DNA from: Bugula neritina
Taxonomy: Eukaryota; Bryozoa; Gymnolaemata; Cheilostomatida; Bugulidae
DNA length: 64,000 nt
Assembly: GCA_964035545.1 (NCBI GenBank)
Contig: OZ037768.1
Coordinates: forward strand, 5,075,241 to 5,139,240
Reading direction: 5' to 3'
The notes below the pieces were generated by a model that did no database searches, had not been told where the DNA came from, and saw only the letters and a program-made list of their open reading frames with translations. Positions 25,101 to 36,800 of this stretch are shown here, piece by piece. Every line of letters begins with the position of its first letter. Positions within the stretch are counted from its first letter, which is position 1. The translations under genes and the position numbers were made by a program.

Positions 25101-27542
25101 TGGTTAGGCTTACCATCTTGGGGTCAATGGGCCACGTCTAAAAGCATACTGAGTTTGAAACATAACAGAACAAAATGGTTGAAATAGATTTAAATAAGAT
25201 TACCAGCTGCATCTCAGTCAATTTCAAAATACATTCAAATAAAAGACATATAATGAGATAAAATTTCAGTGAATTATTATAAATGCTACGAGTAAGTTAG
25301 CTCAACATACAAGCGTTCCCACACAGTATTCATATTGTAGAACAACTATTAATAGAAAGATTCCCAAAAAAAGATATTCTTACAGTTATGTCTCACCTCC
25401 ATTTACGGGCGTTTTATTTAGCTCTTGGTTCGCTTGAAGTTCATGTTCCATAAACTTCTCAGTTTTATTTCTTAAAGATAGCTGAAAAGAAAATAAAATT
25501 TAAAGCAAGAGCAAAACCAGCAGCTGGTTATGTCATTCAAAAATCTTGCTCCATGGTTACATTTCATACATATCCAACAAGAAATTCTCCCACACCAGCA
25601 ACACGTTAACAATGTGCTTTACTCACAAACCTCAATGAAAAACATTTCTAAAAAAATGTCGCCTGAATTTAGATTGCATGAAAAATGACCACAATTATTC
25701 GTGAAGATTATATCACCGATGAACTAGAATGCACATTTTGGTTTCTCATCAACAAAAACAACCAAGCAGCTCTAATGACAAACTCACAGACTTATATGCT
25801 GACTTCTGCTCTCTTGGTAGAATTGCAGATACAGGAGTTTTACTATCGCTGCCGTTTGTATCTGGTAGAGCAGATGACTCTACACTTCTGTTTGAGTCAG
25901 CAGTCCTTACATCTGAAGAGTTGCTTGGCAATGTTCTCTCTGTCACCCTGGGTTCCTGCTGCCGGACATCAGACTGGAGGTGAGTCGGTGCTGACTCATC
26001 CTTTTCTGCAGGACTGACAGCACGGTCCTGTTCTGAAGAAGTAGAAGACTCAACCAGATCTTTCCAACCTCGCGGTATAGTACGACGACAAGTTTTCTTT
26101 ACTCTAAACACAGCGAGTCCATTATTTGGTGCTGGGGTTGTATCTAGGTTGTCTGAGATATTATTCTTGACGATACTAGTTAAAGCAGTTTTGACTGGAA
26201 TGGCTGTACCCAGTGATTGTCGGTCAGCACAGTTGGTGAACTTCCTTGACAACTTCTCCGTCCAATTCTGAGCAGAAGTCTTGTTCAGTTCAGTTGGTTT
26301 GACCTTGACACTCCCATCCTCTAAGTACTCGAGCTGATTATTCTTCAAGGCTTTCCTAGGAAGAGACAGAATTACCCTGTACAGTCTACAAAGCTAAACT
26401 TCCTTCATGGCAAAAAGGCATCACTTCACATATAATGTCAAGCATATATTACACATATTCTGGGAAACGTTGTTGAAAGCATTTGAGACAAGTAAACAAA
26501 AAATAACTATTTTAACAGTTAGTCAATTACACATGAACAATAAACATGCTGAGAAGATAATAAGCATTAGTACTCTAACATAACAAATACATTACATGTC
26601 AAAAACATTCCATGTCCCCTCCAATGAAAGACTCTTTTGCCTGAGTATATAATCTACACAATGAAATATTGAGGTAAATGTATAACAAGATGAGTAAAGA
26701 CTTACTCTACGGAACTTACAACTACAGCTTAGATAGTTAATTGTATCTATCCTGTTGTAGCACTTGAGTCAATGCGACACACAAGGTGTGGAACTTCCTT
26801 TACAATCATTTATTATCAATCTCTAAAACGTCTATGGAAAGAAAATACGATATTAATAATCAGCCTGAACTTACACTGAGACCTGTTCACCCCACACATC
26901 ACTGACGTTTTCATTGTTTCCTTTTTCTTCTGCCTTTGACAAAGCTTCAAGTTTCAGTTTATTATACAATCTGTAGCTATCTGTAAGTTATGAAAATAGA
27001 AATAATATCGACTCTTTCTGGCTTCAAATTGAAGGAACTCTTGAAAACCTGCCACAGGGCTCACATAAATCATAATGTTCACCAATGAAATTAGAGGAAT
27101 CTATTATGCAGTAATAAACCTACTTAGAGTTGCACACTTTCTGAGAAATTGGGAGCAGATTATTCAAACTTTTTATGAGAAGCAAGATTTTACACAATTG
27201 AAGGCCTGTTGAACTTCAACGACAAAAAAGCTCAAAAACGAAAACTGAGTATTTAATAAATGTTAATGTAGTGCAGCTTATACATCCGACTTAAAACAAT
27301 CCTCAGGGATAATAGGGAACTTTACACACCTTTGATATCACTAGGAGCTGCATCAATGTCTTTCTAAAAAATTACAATAAATATACATTTATGTATATTC
27401 AATGTTGGGTGATAAAGAATTGGAGCAACAAAATTCCTGAACAAACCTTAGATGGTTTTCTTTGATGACACTTGGTAAAATAATATTCCCATACTTTTAG
27501 TTTCTTTTTTATTTCATCCATCGCGACCATTACCATAGGCAT
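16161..27542 (-). CDS. RECQL4: RecQ-like DNA helicase RECQL4
   Basis: Helicase that joins a Sld2-like replication-initiation domain to a RecQ motor; nuclear. Twenty-four coding exons give 1193 residues (human 1208): 27447-27542, 27330-27363, 26875-26980, 25788-26355, 25397-25481, 24946-25028, 24643-24716, 24315-24529, 23497-23589, 23043-23114, 22728-22823, 22359-22495, 21829-22092, 21395-21577, 20821-21043, 20115-20207, 19552-19634, 18982-19210, 18711-18841, 17951-18113, 17500-17683, 16947-17076, 16587-16698, 16161-16288. Residues 10-43 (KLKVWEYYF, then a KPSK-DIDAAP segment) match the Sld2-like N terminus. A CCHC knuckle, [14 protein letters not shown], is at 396-409; Walker A TGAGKS at 517-522; DEAH at 620-623; GLTATAT follows; motif [12 protein letters not shown] at 814-823. 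The C-terminal third ends with the family's GIASPNYP segment. Exon 18 uses a GC donor (AAG|GCATGT). An acceptor (ATTTAG) just before the start codon suggests a non-coding first exon upstream. Confidence 0.96.
17140..17400. repeat. 43-bp minisatellite in a RECQL4 intron
   Basis: About six head-to-tail copies of a 43-base unit beginning CTTTAGCTATGCCCATATTA, with one to three differences between copies. It lies in the intron between exons 21 and 22. Confidence 0.88.
22155..22312 (-). mobile_element. tRNA-derived SINE copy, minus strand, 3' truncated
   Basis: Read on the minus strand it matches the copies at 37.2 and 47.7 kb: a tRNA-like head with an intact Pol III B box (GGTTCGATCCC, complement around 22256-22266), then the shared GATGTTAGGAAGAGCAT core and the segment ending GTGCCACATAT. 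It sits in the RECQL4 intron between exons 12 and 13, in the sense of the gene, and lacks the 3' part seen in the other two copies. Confidence 0.8.
23590..24070. repeat. 43-bp minisatellite built from a RECQL4 splice acceptor
   Basis: About eleven tandem copies of a 43-base unit (TTCTTCTATATAGTACAATA, then CAGAG and an alternating TA run). On the coding (minus) strand each copy reads TATTGTACTATATAG|AAGAA, the same as the real acceptor of exon 9 and the first bases of that exon (TATTGTACTATGTAG|AAGAGG at 23589/23590). The array abuts the exon, so the exon edge appears to be the outermost unit. Confidence 0.9.
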
Positions 27543-28567
27543 ATGGTATCCTAAATAAAAACCAGGTAGTACAACTACAAGATTTAGTACAAGTTTAACT
27601 GAGTATTAGTATTACTTATAGTTATAGTCATTATATTATTAAATTCCTAATCTTCTCCAACATCAATGAATATGATCAACATGAACAAGACACAAGTACA
27701 ATAAATATAATTATAAAATCATAATGATATCTTAAAGTTAATCTATATCCATAGGCATATTGATTATCATTACCATTATATTTATAATTAACCAGATATA
27801 ATTAATAAATTACGTTAATATTAATATTATGAGAATGATGCATTACTATTTACTGTTATAATTTAGCACAGCAGAACTTTACTAATTTTGGGCCATAACT
27901 GAAGCAAGCATCAGCATTATGATAATCATCATTATTATTATATCAACACCTCAAAATAAATTTGCATGCGACAAATTTCCCGCAACAAATGTTGCTGCGA
28001 AATCTCTCTATAGAAGTCTTGTGTAAACAACTCCTACTAAACATAATATTCTACTATTTTAAAAATTCCACTGCAATAATACCTATTATAAAAATACACA
28101 ATGCAAATAAGGTAAGGCTTGGTGCAACTAAAACTTTGCAAGTATTTAGCTACAATACTTTGAAAACGTTAATATTTGAGAGCTCCTATACAAGTTAGGG
28201 CCTAATAAAAGTCAATACCAAAGTTTGAGTTATATTATTTCACTGGCGTCAACTATGTATTGAAAGTTTACCTTCAAGTAACGAGAGAGAAGACAACTAC
28301 GTGAAGACTTACTACGCGGAATCGACCCAGTTCTCTTGTTTATTAGTTTAAAAACACTCTTTCTTTGCTAGCAGTTGTTTCCTTTCTAATGTAGGTAAAA
28401 ATGTTTTAACCGTTATACTATAGTTGAATCAAAGTGCTGAGTATGTATATTTTTGCTATACAGTTCAGAGATTCTGAAAAAGCGCAGCTATCAACTTTCA
28501 ACTCGGATTTGATAGCTTTTAATTTCATTTTTAATTGCAGAGCATTGTTTCTGTTAAATTTGAAAAT
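27543..28567. promoter_or_regulatory. Head-to-head spacer of RECQL4 and HSBP1
   Basis: Separates the RECQL4 start (27542, minus) from the HSBP1 start (28568, plus), so it should include both promoters and any 5' UTR exons. The left part (27590-27930) is simple AT-rich sequence with TTAATATTAA-type words. The stretch 28250-28330 is less AT-rich with several CpG sites and is a candidate core promoter region. An open frame at 27962-28198 shows no resemblance to any family. Confidence 0.4.
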
Positions 28568-30297
28568 ATGTCTGATATGGACGTTATGACTCCAGCAGAA
28601 GCGAATCCGCAAAATGTTCAAGATTTGACATTATTTGTAAGTAGACTACTTTATTCACCTTTACTAAACTTTTACTTTTAGCATCTCCATCACCAAGCCC
28701 AAGGGCAAGGGTAAGTGACCAACCCTAAGTCAAATCACTCAAAAGTCAAATTAAGTTAAAAAGTAACTGTAAGTGTAATGGCTAATGACTGATGAGTAAT
28801 GACCAATGAGTATGGTTGAAAGTCAAAGAATTGCTAGTACTAGTAGTATTAGTATTACTATTGCTATTACTATTAGTATTACTATTACTATTAGTATTAG
28901 TATTAGTGAACCATTAATTTTAAATTTCACTTCAACTTTTCTTTACTTTTACTTTTACTTTTAGTAATAGTATTAGTGGTCAGGGTCACGTTTAAATAAT
29001 AAATTGGATTTTAGATGTTTTTAAGGCTATAAAGTATCATAATCAGTAACAAATAATAATAATCATTAAGTTAACTTTAACTTTAACTCTTTAAGTGATC
29101 AGTCGATACTTGGAGTTGATAGAATTAGATGCAGCTATTTTATTAGGCTAATCATTAATTATAATGAGTTTAAATCGATTAGTAATTGTGATTATGAGAA
29201 AGTAAAAGTGATTATCATTATGATTGCCAAGCTGAGTTACTTGCTAGTTTTAGGTTTAATAAATTCAGCTGCGGCTCGGTATTTCAAGTATCTCACCACT
29301 GTCTTGCTGTGCGATGCCAATCAAACATTTAAGTTTATCCTTGGACGACACCATATTAAATGATATTGATATTTGGCTTTGCGCTTAAAAATAGATACCA
29401 GGATTCAGAAAAAAACAGTGATTCAGCAATTATGTATTCAATGTGACTTGAGCCCAGCTCTGGGTATTAGAAGAAATCACTGTTGAAATTAAAACAACTA
29501 ATTTTGACTAATCAAATTGACAGTGACGCAGAAGTTATTTGACACTGTGGTTTATTAAGTAAACAACAGCTTTTTGGCTATTGCTATTGCTGTTATCATT
29601 CCAGTAAAAACATTTCTACGCTTGTTTTATGCTGCCTTTATAATTTGAATATTTATACGCATATTAATATTTATTTGTTTTAGTAGTATATTATCATGAT
29701 TGGTAGAAGAAAAAATAGCAGCTTGGTTCTTAGAAATTAAATGAATTTTTGTGAATTATAGAAGTGAAAATATCTATTTAAAAGAAATTCTGCTGTCAAA
29801 GTGCATCATACTTGGAAATTTTGTTCCTTATCATATAGTTTTTTTGAAAATTTTGTAGCTGGTGCTTATTTCATTATTTTGTTTCTCCTCAAACCATCAG
29901 CCATTACACTCTCTTATTTTCATGTTTAGGTCCAGACGATACTTCAACAAATGCAAGATAAGTTCAAGACCATGTCTGATCAGATTATCACAAGACATAT
30001 CCTTTTCAAACTTGAAATATATTTATTTTGTGTTCTTACATTGAAGAAGGGAAAATGCTCAGCTAGCAGTCATGTAGAAATGTAATGTATCTGCTTGAGT
30101 TGATTGTGGGTAGTTTTCTTGTTGTTGCTTACTAACATACTGAGATCTTGATTACATAGCTATGTATATATGGCAAGGAATGTGTGATGTTATTTCCTTG
30201 ACTGAAATGTGAACTGGATGATATGGGTACAAGAATTGATGATCTGGAAAAGAATATCGCAGACCTCATGACTCAGGCTGGAGTTGATGACAAGTAG
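28568..30297 (+). CDS. HSBP1: Heat shock factor-binding protein 1
   Basis: Small coiled-coil protein that binds trimeric HSF1 and damps the heat shock response; related roles in WASH complex assembly are reported for the family. Three coding exons, 28568-28636, 29930-29996 and 30215-30297, give 72 residues (human 76). The heptad-repeat core is near identical to the family: [16 protein letters not shown], then [18 protein letters not shown] at the C terminus. The second intron (29997-30214) begins ATATCCTTTT and ends AC, with TTCCTTGAC at 30193-30201: the U12-dependent AT-AC pattern. Only this splice restores the coding frame. The N terminus before NVQDLT is divergent, as is usual in the family. 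Intron 1 (1.3 kb) contains simple repeats. Confidence 0.96.
28690..29240. repeat. Cryptically simple tract in HSBP1 intron 1
   Basis: Contains dense TTAGTATTAGTATTACTATT-type words at 28836-28912, flanked by TTTACTTTTACTTTTAC (28952-28970) and by GTGATTATCATTATGATT near 29210. The same set of words in similar order recurs at 12.6, 49.1-49.4 and 56.6-57.1 kb. Confidence 0.6.
29997..30214 (+). other. U12-type AT-AC intron of HSBP1
   Basis: The 218-base intron has donor ATATCCTTTT at 29997, a branch-site match TTCCTTGAC at 30193-30201, and acceptor AC at 30213-30214. The branch adenosine lies about 14 bases from the acceptor, within the short range needed by the minor spliceosome. All three elements agree with the consensus; the exons on either side rejoin in phase 1 to give the conserved R-x-D-D-M sequence. 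Confidence 0.93.
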
Positions 30298-30708
30298 ATG
30301 CTTCAAGCTGTCGGTTTACCAAATACACTTGTATCTGTATTGTTTGTATTTCCAGTTGTTAGATGTTATGTGTTTAGTCTTTTTCAACAACTGAATATTT
30401 TTTCTATTTGTGTGCACACAATCTACTATCTCTAGTTTTTTATATAATGTATTATGTTATTGATATAATATTAATATGATTGCATTATTAGAATTGATAA
30501 TTTAATGAAACTTTTTCTTTGCAAGTAACAAATACTTTATATCTTTCATATAGTATTTTATTTTATATTTATAGTCACTGCTACGCTGTACAAAATTCAA
30601 AATATAATGTACAAGTTTACACATTAGAATGCTATAGCCTTTATAAATTGTGTGTGTACGTGTGTATAACTTATTTATATAATATATATCTATAAAACTA
30701 GAATATCC

Positions 30709-30714
30709 TTTATT
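30709..30714 (-). terminator. Candidate polyadenylation signal of the septin gene
   Basis: AATAAA on the minus strand, about 170 bases past the septin stop. The HSBP1 signal AATAAA on the plus strand is at 30797-30802, so if both are used the convergent 3' UTRs overlap by roughly 100 bases. Confidence 0.4.
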
Positions 30715-30796
30715 GCTGAATGCACTATACAGCTATTATAATTGTAGTTTCTGAAATTAGAGAGTAAAAGGGAAGTTTTGAATGTTGATAACTCAA

Positions 30797-30802
30797 AATA
30801 AA
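30797..30802 (+). terminator. Candidate polyadenylation signal of HSBP1
   Basis: AATAAA 500 bases past the HSBP1 stop, in a region otherwise free of strong coding sequence and just before the septin 3' end. Confidence 0.45.
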
Positions 30803-30881
30803 GAATAAGTATAAAACAATAATGGTATACTCTGAGGGAGGTTTAGCTCCTTGACCAGTCTGTACTTTTTCATTCAAGTCT

Positions 30882-33800
30882 TTATAGTACAACACTTGCA
30901 GTCATCTGTCTTTGCATAGCTTCCAACATTGCTTGCATTTTCTTAATCTTGAAAATAATAAAGTATTAGTTTGAGTCAAATAGGTATGCAATCAATGCAA
31001 CAACTTAATGACATGTCATTCATCACTCATTTTACTTGCCGACTTCAGGCACCTATAATATTTAATCTGTTAGCTATAAATGCCACCAAGTATTGCCTAG
31101 TAATAAAGTTATTTAAAATCATACAATTGAAGCAGAAATAATTACGATTCACTGCTAACATAGTGTAATCGTAAATAGCACAGCAAACTATTACGCCCAA
31201 GCTTTAATATTCGGAGTTATTACCTCTTCATCTTTTTCGTTGAGGAGTTGTTCTACATTAGATTCTTTGCCAAGTTGTGGTTTCTCTATGGAATTGTTGT
31301 TATTAGCAGTCTGAATACATTGAGCTCTGTAGTTTTCATAGTGATACTCTTCAGTAACATCTTTTAGATCTTGCAAGTGTGTCCTGTGTAAATAAAAACA
31401 TTACAATATAACAGCATGAATTATAATAAACATTATATAAAAGTAATTGTTACTATAACTACATATGTATTCAGTGTATTGTGTAATATATAATAAGCAT
31501 AATAAAACTATATCCATATAGTTATTATACATGTTATAACATAATATCAACATACAATATTTATCATCTTTAGTTTAAAGGGGGAAAGTGCTGTCCTAAA
31601 TAAAAGTAGTAGATTAAACTACACAAACAGCTGCCTTATTGTCATCACCACTAATCTGGCTGTCAAAACATAGCAGAAGAGAAACACAGTGTGATGACGA
31701 CTTAATAGTAGTAACGTGAAACTCTCTAATTGAATTAGAGTACTGTATGCATTCCCATATAAGTCTGGAAAACTTACCCTATCAGCATTCTTTTCAGCTT
31801 TGAAAAATCAGAATGTTTTTCATTTTCAACTAAAACATGAAAAAAAGAATACATTACTAAAATAATGTAAAAGCACACAAAATTCTATAAAGTACACACA
31901 GCAATTAATTGCATTATAACTATACGCTAACAAAGGGTGTGGCAAAGTATGACATTATTTCTAACTAATAGATTAGTTGCTCCTATGATTAACTATAAGA
32001 AAACATTTCCTACTATGCATTGCATAAAGTAACGAAAATTAGCTAATGTCCTTTCTTCATAAGATTTGGTTTGTTACTAAACATGCATGTGTTGGAAGAA
32101 ACATTTCAATTAACAAGCTAATCTCTTTCATGCATGGCAAACTTTGCTTAGCATAGCAATTGATCAATTGCATTATTTACTCTATATCACAGTATATACC
32201 TTCAATGACTCCCCACGGATATACTCTAGCTCTAATTCTCTTTCCACCAATTTCAGTTACAGCGTTGCTGCCAATAACAGCGAAAGGAATGGCAGCCTAC
32301 AAGAATAGCAATTTTTTTACTATATATGAAAATTGATGAGCATTGACTCAGGTTTTAAAATTTATTTTGTCTAGCTCTGGTATCTAGTTATTGTTTTGGA
32401 TGTTGGGTCAAGAAAGCAATTGCTCTTAAGTCAGAGGGCAGACAACTTTTTAGCTGATATTTTGAGGGAAAACCGATTGTCTCACCTCTAACCCAACATA
32501 AATTATAAGTACTTCTGCAATTTCAAATAGCTCGTCTGATATCTCACTGTCATCTATCAACGTAAAATCCTTAGCATAAATTTCTCATTAGTGAACTCTT
32601 TTTAAAGTATGCTATATATTTTTATTTACTTCAATTTTATAAGGTATCTCCTAAAACGTTTCTGAATACTAGTAGTAAACCAGAGAGTAAACAACCTGTT
32701 ACATAACACTGCCTGTGTGGCTAGAAACATACTTTAAGCTCAGCATCTTGTCTTTTGAAGTCAGCGCTTTCATCTGGATCACACTCTGGGAAATCATATG
32801 CTTTAATACCATGATCTTCAATATCTTGTAGCACCTTCAACACATGTCAACAGACACTTTATACAGTTGGTGAGGTGAGTTTGTGTAATTGACACGTAAT
32901 GGTAGACAGCACTGTACGAGGTGACACTTCTTAAACAAAAGATCCGGCTTTAGCTCCATAATCTGCGACCAATAAACACAGCCCACACAGTGATTACTTA
33001 TATTTATGTAATAAATAACCACATTTTTTGAAAGTGCTCTACAAATTAATAGTAAGATCAGCAGGATGAGTGCTAGAGTACTTGCACAGCCCACACTTGC
33101 AGTGCTCAAAGTTGGAGCTTAAAGAGATTATAGGTCATTATTTCAATGATTGCTCTGAATAACGAAGGATTTATTATTTTCTGCAAGAAAACTATTCAGG
33201 TACAAATGCACTGCAATCAAATAATTTTTTTTACAAATTTATAAAACTCTTTCAAATGTCCATTATTTGCACTTAATTCTGATGCAACCCACATTAACTT
33301 TATTACAATACTTATCTGAATAATATTGGCAGTGAATTAGTTGAGCAATGGTTGTTTTGATTGCTAATACAACAAACTAAAGCAGGTAAATGCAGTGAAA
33401 GACTGTAATACTCTATGCCAACTAGTGGTGTATGGTGGTGACTATACCAAACTGACGTTGGGTAAACATCTGGTCAACACTAAGTACTGTAATTATTGCT
33501 GAAAACTAAAATAATGGCAATGAATCAATATACAAAGCATCATTCTTAATTATATTTAGAAATATCAAAATATAACAACTAATATAAAAATTCAACTGAG
33601 CAAGAAAATTTTGCTATTACCTTTGCTTTATGCCTGATAATCTCTGACTTTGTGAGTGTATCAGACTTGGCAATGAGGGGAATAACGTTCACTTTGTTGT
33701 GTAGCCGCTTCAGGCATTCTACATCCAAAGGCTTCAACCTGTGATATATTATCATTAACATAGCTTTACAACAGTACAGTTGTTGCTAGGTTTCTATTAA

Positions 33801-36800
33801 CTACACCTCTAGTACCGTCCGGCATGAAACTAAGTTTAAAAGTTTGAACTACATGTTATATTATAAAAAAGGCATATTTTGGTGATGGGGTTTGATCATT
33901 TACAGTGTACAGTATCAATACATTTAATAGTGTGGAGAGAATCATTATCCCCTATCCTGCCGCACCCACTCAAAAAGTGAGAGTAAATAGTGAAATTATT
34001 AAGAGTTTGTTATACACACTATACTAAGGACTTCTTGGTATTTTACTATCACATGGACACTTTAGCTATGCTTGCATTCTACAAGCTACTCCACCTATGA
34101 TCTATTGTAGCAAGGCATGTTGTGCTCATAATTTTAGAATTAAAAGGTATATATATAATTAAGAGTAATAAATGCATTTTTCAATCACATATAACTTTTA
34201 GTTTAAGTTCTACCAATTATGTGGTACTGTAAATGTTCAATCTCATTAGCATCTGCTTATTTTCTTCCTCTTAAATTGACATTGATGCATGCTACATAAT
34301 GTTTAATGTTTAGATGCTTTACTTTAGTGGCCTGTCAAATAGTCAACGTTAATTGAATAGCAAAACTACAACTTAACTGGCAAAAATAATTAATATTCAA
34401 GAAACACGTGTTTATGCTACACAGTTTAAACAAATATGTTAATTTGTAGTCAACACCAGTAGCCATAGACAAATGTCTCTTTTTGTATTGCATAGTTTTT
34501 GCTTTTTTTCTGCAAAAATTAGAAATGCTCGGCTTAGAGGAAATGAATAAATTATTGCTGACATATACACAATACCTGCAGGTAAATTACCATAGACGGA
34601 TTCTATATATAACTAACTCACCCGTGGCCATAAGGTGAGACAAAGTACAGGAGACAGTGCACTCTGCTGTCTTGAATATTTTTTCTGTTCAGTCCGCTTT
34701 CTGCCTGAAAGTACTGGTGAAACTGCTGATCTATGTACTCCTCTATCGGGTCAATGCTGCAATTGTTTGAAAATATAGTAAGAGTTCATAAGCAAATGCT
34801 ACACGTATGTTTTCTAAAAAGATGCTCACCCAGCAGTCAAGTGGCATCAGCAGTTGTAGCAGCAGCAGTGTAGATATAACAATGTAGGTATAATAGTGTA
34901 GGTATATTAATGTAAGTATAGCTGTGTGAATATAACAGTTTAGGTATATTAGTGTAGGTATATTAATGTAAGTATAGTAGTATATATGCAGCAATATAAA
35001 TATTGTATTACAGTAGGTTCAGTCACAATCTAAATGTTCAATGCACTAATACTAAAGGTTTAGCAAGTACCATGATGTAAATCAGTAACAGTTCATTGCT
35101 AATGCTGCTGCACTTGCACAGGTGAGTACCTGCAGCTGGGTGTCACTATGACACTTGTGATAACAGCACCAGGTTGAAGGCGCATTGGTGTACTGAAGGT
35201 ATATACACATTTTGAAATTCCACCACAAGCTCGAAGTATTAACAAGTAGATGAGTGGTGAAAATAATTTGTATGCCATTAAATATACTATTATAGATATA
35301 AAAAAAATTTATTTTTTTAGTTTCAAAACATCTTTATGCTCCATTTTCAATCCAATAGCTTGTTTAGCATAAATTATAATCAATATCCTTCTCATTTAAA
35401 CATATGATAAGGCGTTACCAAATGTTTAGCAAGCTTTTTAAAAAGTAGAAATGCCTCTTGTTTGATTTAGATTAATCCCATTCATACATCACATTCAGTA
35501 TATGCAGTGCTATGAAATTAACAGCATTTATGGCATTTTACTATATTTTTATTTATTTTATATAAGGAGACCAGGCATATAGTACAAATTACAATTATTA
35601 TTATAAGGTCATAGGTTAAAACTATTGTAGCTGATTTTCAAATATTTATTGCAGTACCAACTGTCTCACAACTTTCCATTCTTGTAGTACAGGAACCTTT
35701 GGGTACAAGACTCCTTGCTGGTACTTGATATACTCAGTTGTGTCAAGTTTATTATTTACCAGTTCAGTTTTCAATGTTTAGTTTCTCTGTACACTACATT
35801 TAAAAGTGCTTCTACACCATTTGTAAATCTCCTATAAGATTGAAGAACTGAAGCTTGTGAGAAAAACCTCATGCTTCACTAATATGTCAGTCACTAGTAT
35901 GCCAGTCACTAATATGTCAGTCACTAATATGTCAGTCACTAATATGTCAGTCACTAATATGTCAGTCACTAGTATGTCAGTCACTAATATTTCAGTCACT
36001 AAGATGTCAGTCACCATTATGTCAGTTTCTGAAGGAATTTGTCTAATGTTATTTAGCAAGAACTTTAGAAGGAAGCCTCTGGGGAGAAAAAACTAAACAC
36101 CCATATACAGTTCATTAAACTACAATTCAAGTTTAGCAAAATTAATATAGCATTGAATTAATCAGATAAGTGTGTGTAATGAGCATGTAAAACTAAAAGA
36201 CAAGTGATTTGTATTATAACTGCTCAGCCCATCTGTTTATATAGCAACAGTTTTCAGGTCATTACTCTCATTGAAATTATTTCTCATGAAATCGTAAGCT
36301 AATTATTACAATCACTGAAATATGTGGCACTTTATATTAAAACTATTATAGTTCTATCAAAACTAATCAGGCAGAAACTATATAATATTTCAAGGATATG
36401 TTACAACCGCAAATAATTTAACTTTACACAGCTTTTGTCTGCTTATAGCTTTCAAATAAACTTTAACGCAACCTGCTCACTGTACACATGTACAAACGTA
36501 AAAGCAATCTAAGATAGTATTATATTGAAAGCTAAACTCTTATAGTTTGCTTGCATATTGTTTTCAACGCTTCAGCATGATTAACTTCTTCAAAATGTAT
36601 TTAATGCGTCATTTTGAATGTTATTACCGTTATATTGGCCCAGTACCATTTTATTGGCCCAGTACCATTTTATTGGGCCAGTACCATTATATTGGCCCAG
36701 TATTATTACTATAGTATAATTATATAACATTTATGTTCTTAGTTATATTGTAATTTAAACCTCAATCAAGGCGAAGTCTTTTGTAAACAAATTTAGTGCA

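Noticed and set aside
35832-36096. Repetitive proteins (M-S-V-T-N units and reverse)
   Set aside because: Produced by the 15-bp intronic tandem repeat, which is open in both directions because its unit is a multiple of three.
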